A DNA stretch of 64,000 nucleotides from Gracilaria vermiculophylla (Eukaryota; Rhodophyta; Florideophyceae; Gracilariales; Gracilariaceae). Shown here piece by piece: positions 20,212-29,553 of this stretch (position 1 is the stretch's first letter; every line of letters begins with the position of its first letter). The stretch is taken from contig JAHNZQ020003149.1 in NCBI GenBank assembly GCA_019155205.2, positions 1,229,520 to 1,293,519 of the forward strand, given 5' to 3'. Below the pieces are notes generated by a model. The model did not search any database. It worked only from the letters and a program-made list of their open reading frames with translations, and was not told the DNA's origin. A program made the translations under genes and the position numbers.

Positions 20212-20628
20212 TCAATCGCGCCTATTCTTGAGCATGTGGGTTTGAAACCCTTTGAATGTGTGTTTGAACTGATCCAGCTCATCCTTGTGTGCAGCACATT
20301 GTTCGCAAACGCCCCATCGTTCTGCAACTGACGAACAGTCAAATAGCCTCTTTCCGAGCTCTTTGTTCACCTCGTTGTGAACGACACACATCCAATGCGC
20401 AAACGCGGGGCCCGTGCGCGCATCCGGTGGATGTCGCTGGAGAATCCCTCGAAAAGACTCTGCGCACGGTTCACACGGGTAGATTTGCGAGAAGTCGTTC
20501 ATGAAACGAATCGCCCGTTGCTGCTGCTGCAGCGAGGGTCGAAGCGGATGAGACGCTGCCAGCGTGTGCAGAAAGGTCCACGTGGCCCGGCCCAGCGTCT
20601 CGGGGTCGACGCCGTCTTCGGCTACCAT
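20212..20628 (-). CDS. ERV1: FAD-linked sulfhydryl oxidase ERV1/ALR
   Basis: ERV1/ALR reoxidises Mia40 or client thiols in the mitochondrial intermembrane space and passes electrons to cytochrome c or oxygen. The frame gives 138 residues from the first ATG; upstream there is only TTG. Family signatures are LGRATWTFLHTLA (FAD-binding helix), YPCEPCAESF with the active Cys52-Cys55, the HNEVNKELGK helix, and a structural pair Cys81-x16-Cys98 around FDC. An extra CEQC (residues 108-111) lies just after the core, where plant-type ERV1 proteins carry a C-terminal shuttle pair. No N-terminal shuttle Cys pair is present. An upstream exon is possible. Confidence 0.9.
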   Translation of the reverse strand: MVAEDGVDPETLGRATWTFLHTLAASHPLRPSLQQQQRAIRFMNDFSQIYPCEPCAESFRGILQRHPPDARTGPAFAHWMCVVHNEVNKELGKRLFDCSSVAERWGVCEQCAAHKDELDQFKHTFKGFQTHMLKNRRD

Positions 20629-21003
20629 GCCGGAACTGCCGATCGTGAGAAAACGCAAAAATTGTTTGAAGAGGAAGAGTGTTCGATTGCGGTAGCAGGC
20701 AAATCAGCGCTGAGAAGAAAGGCGTACGGGCTTACCAAGATGGCTCAGCCTCGCCCAGCCCTCCGCGGGTCACCTTTCCCTTGAGCGTTGAGATGCTGAT
20801 CCGACGATGAACGGTGTCACTTTACAGTACACCGATGCGTCTTCGATTCTGTAAGCAATTTATCGATGACAGGTGGCACCGAGCATCACTCGCACTCAGC
20901 CAGTCTTCATCATGGCGACTCTGGCTTCAACTGCCGAACATTGCCGGCGCTGTTTTCGTGTCGCCGCGCAGCATTAGCGCCATTCCGTCACCGGTGGTGT
21001 GTC

Positions 21004-21372
21004 ATGTCATCCATTCAAGAAGGCCTGCAAGCTATCACGCAGGAGCCGGCGAACCAGCCCATCATCACACGCTTCGTTCGATTCGCAGCCGCGTTGGCCG
21101 TGTTTCCCGTTCTGGCCTTTTTCATAGTTCGTCGGCTCATCGGGTACTTTGAACTGCCTGAGACGGGGCTGTTATCGGCACCCATTCTTGGCGGTCTAGC
21201 TGCGGTCCTCACTGTTAACATTATCATTTCCACATTTGCACTTCTCGCTCTAAAAGAACCATTGCATGCTGTGGGAGGCCTATCGGCTGTAACGCAACCT
21301 CAATCCGAACTGCAACAGCAGCAGCAACAGCAACAGTCACACTCAATTCAGAAAAGGGAGAAGGCTGAGTAA
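21004..21372 (+). CDS. VMA21-like V-ATPase assembly factor
   Basis: This is a 122-residue protein from an ATG in frame. Two hydrophobic helices (residues about 23-42 and 58-82) are joined by a short loop. The second ends FALLALKEP, which resembles the ALFVYVAWNE end of the VMA21 domain. VMA21 is a small ER membrane chaperone that helps assemble the V0 sector of the vacuolar ATPase. The C-terminal 30 residues are unusual in having a Gln run. The family match is by topology and a few residues, so another small two-span protein remains possible. It ends 39 bp before the TRMO start. Confidence 0.55.
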   Translation: MSSIQEGLQAITQEPANQPIITRFVRFAAALAVFPVLAFFIVRRLIGYFELPETGLLSAPILGGLAAVLTVNIIISTFALLALKEPLHAVGGLSAVTQPQSELQQQQQQQQSHSIQKREKAE

Positions 21373-21411
21373 ATAAATGCCAGTCGTTGCACACTATTCT
21401 ACCTTCTACAC

Positions 21412-22608
21412 ATGGATCTCACGTCCCAATCTGGCTCTCGTGAACAAGTTGTCTCCCGCCTACAAGATTACCAGAAAAGGGATTTACAACAATTGCAAAA
21501 GCAGTTGGAGCACATCAATCGCGAAATAGAAGCCACAGAAGTCGAAGTCGCCGACTGCAATAACCTCTTAAGCGCCGCGCGGGGGGTTGTTGGTATGCGT
21601 GGCGGCGTAATCGATTACTCGGCAAGTGCAGCGCGACGGAAGAAATCTACCCGAATCAAGCAAAGAATGTGGACAAAAGGCGATGCTGCCACCACTTTCC
21701 ACGAGCCACACCCTCTACCGTCACCAACTCATTTTCTCGCACCCTGCGGAATGATTTACACCGCGTTTCAAAAGCGATTCGAAGCGCCGAGACAAAGTTT
21801 TACTGGAAGCACATCGCAAGCGACTATTGTTCTGACCGAAGCCACGGACACTGCGGAGGACTGCTGGAACAATTGCAAATTACTCGAGAGACTGAAGCCT
21901 GGAAAGCGTCTGTGGATAGTGTACTGGTTTGATCGCAATTCTTCACATTGGCGTCAACTTGTCAGACCGCCACGAGCAAAAGGTGGATTTCGTGTGGGTC
22001 TCTTTGCCACGCGATCTCCCAATCGCCCAACGCCAATAGGACTATCTCTCTGCGTTGTTGAAAGTTTTGACGAGACCCTGAGACACATTCATGTTAGCGG
22101 AGTAGATGTTTTGGATGAGACGCCTTTGATTGCTCTGAAAGAATATGATGAGGAAAACGAAGCTTGTTTTGACACACGATCGGGATGGCTGGATGATCTT
22201 GATCGACTAAAGCCACTGTATTATGATCCCGTCTCTGGAGAAAGTCCTTTATCATCATTTTCAATACAATATGAACCTCTGGTCATAGACAAAATAGACT
22301 TCATCAATCGACGGAGCGCTGTAGATATTCAATGTTTAGTAAGTGAATCGTTGAGACGCATACCGAATAACGTAATCCTGGATGAACAGGGTCAAATACG
22401 AAGGGACACTGGCTGTCTTCCAGTCGGTTCCTACCGCATTTTCTACGCGGTTGAGCCCAACACAAGCACAATATCAGTAACAGATGTTGTCTCTGGAATG
22501 AGAAGAGAGGTTTGTCAGGCCGAAGCAGAATCCGACCCCGAAGCAAAGCTTCACTTGGAGTTCCAGAGTTTGTTCCCTGACTCGGTTAACCACAAAGCTT
22601 TAGATTGA
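21412..22608 (+). CDS. TRMO: tRNA (adenine-N6)-methyltransferase TRMO (TsaA-like)
   Basis: TRMO methylates N6 of threonylcarbamoyladenosine at position 37 of tRNAs reading ACY codons, using S-adenosylmethionine. The 398-residue frame starts at ATG. Residues 1 to about 60 form a coiled coil, as in animal TRMO. Residues about 105-250 form the TsaA-like beta-barrel domain: FLAPCGMIYTAF at its start, LWIVYWFDRN, and the hallmark GLFATRSPNRPTPIGLS. VDVLDETPLIALKEYD follows. The C-terminal 150 residues match the extended eukaryotic form, including GCLPVGSYRI. No introns are needed. The protein is probably cytosolic. Confidence 0.92.
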   Translation: MDLTSQSGSREQVVSRLQDYQKRDLQQLQKQLEHINREIEATEVEVADCNNLLSAARGVVGMRGGVIDYSASAARRKKSTRIKQRMWTKGDAATTFHEPHPLPSPTHFLAPCGMIYTAFQKRFEAPRQSFTGSTSQATIVLTEATDTAEDCWNNCKLLERLKPGKRLWIVYWFDRNSSHWRQLVRPPRAKGGFRVGLFATRSPNRPTPIGLSLCVVESFDETLRHIHVSGVDVLDETPLIALKEYDEENEACFDTRSGWLDDLDRLKPLYYDPVSGESPLSSFSIQYEPLVIDKIDFINRRSAVDIQCLVSESLRRIPNNVILDEQGQIRRDTGCLPVGSYRIFYAVEPNTSTISVTDVVSGMRREVCQAEAESDPEAKLHLEFQSLFPDSVNHKALD

Positions 22609-22971
22609 GCAAATTTCCGCTAATGGGATGATGATGAGTTTTTTGCACCAAGCTGCGTTCAAGTTTTCTCTAGTGAAGAGGCGATACTGAACGAATTGGG
22701 TTCGCTTTTCGAACAAATACAGTCATTGCTGTATTGTTAGACGCTAAACATGAAGAATACTTCGCTAAATTGCAACTTGCTCTGCCCCACGTAACTCCCA
22801 TTTCTCTTGCCTTGTACGGTGTGCACCCAGAAACAAACTGGTTCTTGTAGAATAGCTTCTCATATATTGCACAACAAAGTATCACGAGAGCCGATTTCGT
22901 GAACATGTGAACATGAACATCACTTTGTTCATTACAGTGTTGATATTGATCCAAACATAACTTTAGATTTC
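22609..22971. other. Convergent 3' spacer
   Basis: This stretch separates the 3' ends of TRMO (plus) and the minus-strand ABC transporter. It probably contains both polyadenylation regions. No gene was seen. Confidence 0.5.
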
Positions 22972-25551
22972 TCAGAAACAGCACCGCTTACGTCTCGCAA
23001 GCACTTCATCCTCGTGTGCATCCTCGCTGAGAGTTGTAATTGAGGTGAAGACTTCCCCAAGAGTTGTCGAGTTGATAGAGTAGTCTATGATCTGAAAGTC
23101 CTCAGCGCGATCTTCAAGAATATGAACACTCTCTAAGACCTGAGCTTCAGTAGCATGTCTCGGAAGGCTAAATTTGGCAATTGCCTCACCGTTTTCTTTC
23201 ACATCAGTTGATACCAATAGCGATTCCGGGGACACTTCTATCAAACACTTTGAAAGCCATTCAACTTGTTCTGATGATCTTAAGACAACTGTGACTCGAT
23301 ACCCTACGCCAAACTTTGTTTTCAGATGCAAGGCGCTTCCGAGCACCTTCAATTTTCCTTTTGCCATGATACCGATGGCATTATGTCCAGCAATTTGCTG
23401 AGCTTCCGCAATTGAATGTGTAATTAGAAATATAACACGTCCTTTCTTCGCCCTCTCAATTGCTTTCCACAGGTCCCTGCGAACATGTGGGTCGGCACCA
23501 GAAGTGCATTCATCAAGAAGGACAATTTTCGGATCCCCTGTGAGACTCAAAGCAACGCTTAGTCTTCGCTGCATCCCACCAGAGTAGGACCCAACCAAAA
23601 TGTTCGCAACATCTGTCAAGTCAACATCTGAAAGTCGTTCAGATATCTCCCTTGTTCTGTCTTTCTTAGACATATTCTTCAAAGCGGCAAAAATCTCAAT
23701 GTGCTCGGCACCGGTGAGGTTTTCCCAGTACAAATCAAACTGGGGGCAGACCCCTAGCAATTTTCGTACGGCCTCGGGATCTTCCCGAACGGAGTTGCCG
23801 TAGATGTACGCATCTCCGACTGAAGGGGTAAGGACCGTGACGAGCATCTTGAACAATGTTGACTTTCCAGCTCCGTTGGAACCTAGCAGTGCAAAGGCTG
23901 TATTTCGTTTTACACTGAAGGAGACGTCATCAACTGCAGTGCATTTGCCAAATTTCCTCGAAACGTTCTTGATCACAAGGGCAGCCGTATCTCGTTGACC
24001 TCGTGCGATAGCTACCCGCTCTTGCCGCACATCTTCATCCTCAGCATCTGCATCATAACTCCGAGAAAAATCGTATTCAACTCTTTCACTCGTTTCGCTG
24101 CTATCTTCATGACCATGATCTTGATCCAGATCATCAACAGTCTTCGTTCTCATAAAGCCCCAGTATTTTGGCAGCAAAAAGTAGTACGGCTTCAGGGGTA
24201 TCCCGTTACCAGTGGGCACAATATTGTCCAAGTATATTGAAAGAACGAGCGCCACGGCACCTGACCCAGCCATCCACTCCCAACATTCTCGCACCGAGAA
24301 CACCGATGTGTAGCGATTGAGCTCGGAGAAATTGAGTGCAATACCTTGAAGGGCAACAATGTTGGCATCAAATACGGCCTTCGAGAACATGGTGGTAGGC
24401 AAAATAGCAAACAACTGGCGTAAAAACAAAACATCCTCGCTGACTCTTGGATCACCGTTCTCATCCAGGCTGTAGACGATGGCACCAGCATTGGCTAAGA
24501 TGTACCCAAGAGCGAACAAAAAGAAGCCGATCCCCGATATGGACTCGGATTTCCTCAACAAGCTGGCTAGCAACATAGTCCACGGTACGAGGCTTGTAGA
24601 AAAGATGAAGAAGGTCAAAAAGTATGTGTAGAAATGATTGACAGTGAAGTACTTGAAGCCAAAAAGATGACCAAATGCAATGAGCAAAAAGGTGAGGGTC
24701 AAGTTGAGCAAAAGATACGGGAGGCACCATGAAATATAATGTTGAGATTGGCGCTGTCCCGCCAGTTTGAGAGCATCTCGCAGACCGCGCTGTTTCTCTA
24801 ACACTATCCTATAGAGAAAGAACATAAGACTGAGAAAATAAACTGCAAACGTCATGAAGTCGCCGTAAAGGCCGAACGCGTCAAGGCCAGCATTGCTGCT
24901 GCCGTCGAGAGAAACGATATTAGGATGAGGGAACACTGAGGCGTTGAGTGATATGTCAAATGTGGTATCTGAAACTTGCGACATGAGCTCCATGTTCATT
25001 TGGTGAATCATTGCCGGGAGCACGACCTCCGAATGGAAGGCAGTTGACGCGAGAGGAAATTCAAATTGCCGAGTTTCATTATACTGAACGATAAAGCGCA
25101 CATTGCCGCTATTGATTTCATTAAGTGAATCTTCATCGAAGATATAAGCCGCCTGTGTATAGTTGGGATTGTTGAAGAGAAAGAGATTCAACGATTTTTC
25201 ATCGGGAAACGCTCTTGTTTCGTTGGCCGGAATGGAATTGCGAGCGGCTAAAGAGTTGACCCACGATGTTACGCGACCGTCTCCCTCTGGAACGTAGGCA
25301 ATTGTCAGACACGTTTCTGTTTCGAACGGTACACAACGCGGGATGAGGTCAATAACACGCGGTTCTGGATTGCGGTTTTCCAGAAATGAGGGGTCGAAGC
25401 CTTCTCCATTGTCTATGGAAATCTGGCTGAAGTACAAAATCAACAGGGCGAAAAAGGAGCTCAGAAGCGTCACGACGAGAGTGGAGAAATCACGCGTTGT
25501 GAGAAGAATATTCTTCTTGGTCAAAATGAACGTTGCATCCCAGTAACCCAT
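22972..25551 (-). CDS. ABCA-type half transporter A
   Basis: This is 859 residues from an ATG, with no introns. One N-terminal membrane helix (residues about 23-43) is followed by a large extracytosolic loop (to about 210) with several N-glycosylation sequons. A cluster of helices (about 225-440) and a linker lead to one nucleotide-binding domain. Its Walker A is LLGSNGAGKST (near 555), the signature is YSGGMQRR (near 652; LSGGM in most relatives) and Walker B is IVLLDE (near 674) with the catalytic Glu. This is the layout of one half of an ABCA transporter, which moves lipids or lipid-like substrates. The protein would need to dimerise. It is transcribed away from a second half transporter at 26490, a possible partner. 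Confidence 0.9.
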   Translation of the reverse strand: MGYWDATFILTKKNILLTTRDFSTLVVTLLSSFFALLILYFSQISIDNGEGFDPSFLENRNPEPRVIDLIPRCVPFETETCLTIAYVPEGDGRVTSWVNSLAARNSIPANETRAFPDEKSLNLFLFNNPNYTQAAYIFDEDSLNEINSGNVRFIVQYNETRQFEFPLASTAFHSEVVLPAMIHQMNMELMSQVSDTTFDISLNASVFPHPNIVSLDGSSNAGLDAFGLYGDFMTFAVYFLSLMFFLYRIVLEKQRGLRDALKLAGQRQSQHYISWCLPYLLLNLTLTFLLIAFGHLFGFKYFTVNHFYTYFLTFFIFSTSLVPWTMLLASLLRKSESISGIGFFLFALGYILANAGAIVYSLDENGDPRVSEDVLFLRQLFAILPTTMFSKAVFDANIVALQGIALNFSELNRYTSVFSVRECWEWMAGSGAVALVLSIYLDNIVPTGNGIPLKPYYFLLPKYWGFMRTKTVDDLDQDHGHEDSSETSERVEYDFSRSYDADAEDEDVRQERVAIARGQRDTAALVIKNVSRKFGKCTAVDDVSFSVKRNTAFALLGSNGAGKSTLFKMLVTVLTPSVGDAYIYGNSVREDPEAVRKLLGVCPQFDLYWENLTGAEHIEIFAALKNMSKKDRTREISERLSDVDLTDVANILVGSYSGGMQRRLSVALSLTGDPKIVLLDECTSGADPHVRRDLWKAIERAKKGRVIFLITHSIAEAQQIAGHNAIGIMAKGKLKVLGSALHLKTKFGVGYRVTVVLRSSEQVEWLSKCLIEVSPESLLVSTDVKENGEAIAKFSLPRHATEAQVLESVHILEDRAEDFQIIDYSINSTTLGEVFTSITTLSEDAHEDEVLARRKRCCF

Positions 25552-26489
25552 GTCCGTCGGACGTCAGATGCTTGCTGACGCAAGAACTGGACTGGTGAGA
25601 TTCAGTTTGTGTGGAACACAACAGACACAGCGCGTTAAGCACAAATGAGTAAATTCAAGGTATATTTGGCAACAAACAAGTTGCTTGCCGGTACGGTATA
25701 GCGCAGACCTGTCTGGGTTCGCTTGCACCAACGGAACTTTCCGCTGCGCAGATGGATGTTGAAGTTGTGTTTGTATCGTGATGTCGCGGTGGAAAGCAAG
25801 CATGCAACCTCACAACAGCAGTGACGGAGATAAGGGCAGCTGGCGTCGAAACAAACGCGCTGCAGCGCCGGCGTACGGGCTGTAGGGCCAGCATTCACCT
25901 TCGCTCGGAAGCTGTCTTGAAGCAAACGAGTGAAAAAAAATTACAGGTTAGTTCGGGTCGCCAGAGAGGCAGCCCAGCATTGCGAGAGACCGACCTCACT
26001 CGTAACGCGCTCCATGTCGAGTTGCCCTTCTGTGACTGGTGAACGGGGGCGGCGATGTCGGAATGCCTTGCTGGGGCGGGGCGGCTCAAAATATCTCCCG
26101 TAAAAGGCAAGCTCATACGAGGCGGCTCCCAGCTTGTCGCCAACGCCGGTGGGGACTCTCCACAGCACTATAGAGCTGATACGCGCCTTTCGCTCTGCTG
26201 CACAGTTCCCGTTTATTGGTACATCGTAGCCCACCCAGCTTTCTTCACGCTTCGTCGTGTCTTCGTGGTGTTGTATCAGTCACGGCGTGCATGCGTTCGT
26301 CGCGAGCAAACTCCTCTGTTCCTCGCCGCTCGCATCCCTCGGTGCTACCAACTCGGTGCGAATACGACCCCACTTTTTCTTCATATTTCCAGAAAGCTGT
26401 GCTGTCCGTAGGACTTAGCCTGCCCGTCTACCGCCTCGAGTCAGCTTGCTCCTTCGCGTCCGACTGCCTCCATTCCGACACTGTTTAAT
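25552..26489. promoter_or_regulatory. Divergent promoter region between two ABC half transporters
   Basis: These 938 bp separate the start codons of the two divergent transporters, so both promoters must lie here unless 5' introns exist. Open frames inside are short and non-ATG. The region contains CpG-rich stretches, and no clear TATA box is seen. Shared regulation is an inference from geometry. Confidence 0.45.
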
Positions 26490-29278
26490 ATGAGCCGTTC
26501 ACTGTTTCACAATCAAATCAATGGCCTTCTGCTCCGAACTTGGCACTATGAGCGACGACAGCGGCTCAATATCTGTTGCAACTTCATAATCTCACCAATT
26601 CTTTTGGTGCTTCTCGTTGTTCTTCACAGAGTGCTGCAGGCCCCGGAGGTTGTTTCTTTCCCTTTTCAACGGGACCCCCTCGGCGCCTTCGCTGCGCGCC
26701 CGATAAACCCCGGCCGCTGCAATGAACTTGTCAACGAAATGGGTGTGTCCGCGCCGCCGAAGCTTTGCTCTTTCCAACCCAAGTACAAGGTCCCGGTTTT
26801 TGTACCCGAGCAATTCGCTTCATTTGTCGGTTCGCGCAGCGCAATATCTCCGCTAAACAATACGGGTCTGTTGAGCGAGTTATCATTGAACCCGTTCATC
26901 TTTCCTGGAGCTCTTCCAGGCGAGCAATTCAATTTCATCCAGACAAGTTACGACGGCGTTTTTCTCCACTCGTATTTTGACGGTAACAAATTTGATCCTG
27001 TATACCAGGAATTGGTTAACGCGCAACGAGACGGGGAGATCGACCAAAAGTATGAGATCGAAACCATACCTGCGACATCAAGAGAACAGTTTTCGAGTAT
27101 TCTCTTTGACTCCTGGTTAAAGGGCCGGTTTTTTGCTCCGTACTTCAATGCCATTGCCTTCGACGATGCGCAGCAAATTGATGCAAACGAAATCCGTTTG
27201 TCGGCCACGCTGTTTTACAATGAATCAGAGAGCACCAACTGTACCGAGTCGTGCGCCCTCGTGTCGGGCGTCATTGCTCTGGAAAACGCTATCTTTAAAA
27301 CGGCCTCCCCGGACCACTCCGCCGTGGCATATCTTCGCCGCATGCCTGCCATCGCCAGTCGAGAGGATCTTGGTTTTATAAAACTGATTGTTAGCATCAT
27401 CATTGGCCTCGTCAGTCATTTCCTTCTGCCCAGTTTTCTCCACATCATCGTTAAAGAGCGTATTGCGAGACTCAGAGCTATGATGGAAATCATGGGACTT
27501 CGAAAACGAAATTATTGGATTGGTACGTATCTTGGATTGATGATTGAGTTTGTTCTTTCTCAAGGATTGATCATGATCGTAGGCGCTATAATACGGATAT
27601 CATTCTACACCGACAATCATCCCTTGTCCTACATCATTCTCTTCTTTTTATGGTACGTTCTCCACAAGGGCCCTGTTCAAAATTGTTCTGTCGAACTAAC
27701 TCATCGCTGAGAGCTTGTTTGCCGGGCTATTGTGATCTTTTCCAATTCATCAGGGGTAATGTCCTTATCGCACACGCGCTCATTTTTTCCCCTTTTTTTG
27801 CAAGTCCAGAAACAGCTCAAACCTTCGGCTGGTTTTATGTCATTGTCGTGAATTTCGTAGGTGGGCCTTATATTGGACGTCGGCTCGGTGATGATGCGAC
27901 CACGGAAGGTACATGGTCCGCAATCATGCTTTTACCGTCTTTTGCTTTTCTTCGCAGCATTTACTATGCAGGAGCTTTAAACAGCGGTGGACAAGGAATA
28001 ACCCTACGATCAGAGACCTATCGTGATGTGGCATTAGGAATTTGCCAGAATCGAGCCATATTCTGTAGATCTTATTTGTATTTGGCAGTTCAGTTCTTCC
28101 TGTTATTTGGATTCGGGCTTTACTTTGACTTAGTCATTCCCAACCGACAAGGCACTCGTCTCCATCCGCTTTTTTTTCTGGGATTCAGGAGAAAAGTTAA
28201 GATGGATGTGGAAGATGAGAAGGCGAACGAAAAAGTACATGGATCTGATGTTTTCGTAGAGGAGTCTAGAGCACATTCTATCATACAGAACTCTGTGCAC
28301 GAACCGTTTGAAGGTGTCGTTCTCCATAGACTCTCGAAAACATACCCAGGAAATCCTCCTGTCAAGGCTGTGAAAGCTTTATCACTTGTCGTGAAGCAAA
28401 ATGAGGTGCTCAGCATTATGGCTCCGAACGGGGCCGGAAAAACCTCGGCCTTTCGAACTCTTATCGGAGAACTGGAACCAACATCCGGAAACGCGCTGAT
28501 CTTCGGCAATTCAATCATAAATGATCTACAAGAGATTCACAAGAGCATGGGAGTTGCCCCTCAGCAGGACATTTTATGGACTGAGCTTTCAGTTCAGGAG
28601 CATCTCTTCTTTTACGGTCGTCTCAAGAACCTCAGTGGAAGCCGTCTTAAAGCGGAAGTAGACAATTCCTTAGAATCAGTGCAATTAACTTTTGCAAGAA
28701 ACAGGAAAGTTCGTATTATCAGCGGAGGAATGAAGCGGCGCCTTTCTGTGAGCATTGCTATGATTGGAAACCCTAAGTTCATTATTTTGGATGAGCCATC
28801 TACAGGTCTTGATATTCTTGCCCGCGAGAAACTGTGGAACTCAATTCAACGAATCAAAAATGGCAAGGCAGTAATACTGACTACACATTCGCTCGAAGAA
28901 GCTGAGGCACTAAGCAGTAGGGTAGCTATAATGTCAAGAGGAAGGCTGCGATGTATCGGGACTTCAGAAGATCTGAAACTAAGGCTGGGAAGAGGTCACC
29001 ATCTTTCAGTCTCGCTGCCTGCTTCAAAGGTTGGTGCATTACATGATGCTGTTATGAGCCTTGCCCCGGGATCCGTAGTCGAGACATCTTTAGGAGGTAA
29101 TGTTGAATATGCATTGCCAAGGTCGTTCGCAGTGGCAAGAATGTTTTCTATGATGGCTGAGAGGAAGGAAGAATTATCCATACGAGATTGGTCCATCAAT
29201 CAATCTACACTTGAAGATGTATTCTTACGAGTGACCGAAAGAAGTCGACGCACTGACGCTGCTGACCCCAATGTTTGA
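26490..29278 (+). CDS. ABCA-type half transporter B
   Basis: Exons are 26490-27652 and 27754-29278, with a 101-nt intron (GTACGT to CATCAG) that splits a Trp codon. The product has 895 residues. It has an N-terminal membrane helix, a long extracytosolic loop, a membrane cluster around the intron, and one C-terminal nucleotide-binding domain. Walker A reads MAPNGAGKTS, with Ala where the first Gly of the motif normally stands. The signature ISGGMKRR and Walker B FIILDEPSTGLD are standard. As in half transporter A, the family role is lipid or sterol-like substrate transport. The two proteins are only distantly alike and differ in which ATP-site motifs are altered, which would suit an asymmetric heterodimer. 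That pairing is inference. Confidence 0.9.
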
Positions 29279-29553
29279 TGTCGATTGAGACATTCTGATC
29301 GGTACATACGAGAACCGGTGGATCTGTTCGCCTTGTGTATGGAAATGAAGAGCTCTTATATGGAGGGTGGGCAGGAAATCCATCATACGGCGAACATTCG
29401 TGTCTGAATTCTATGTCTCGAGCCTCGATAATCGATCCCGATCAGCTACGCACCGTGGAAAAACTCCTCGTGCCGAGCTTGAATGGTTCGTAACCGCGTG
29501 ATGATGCTGTAGCGTGCACGTTATCTACGTCCAAAATGGATCACGTGATTTGG

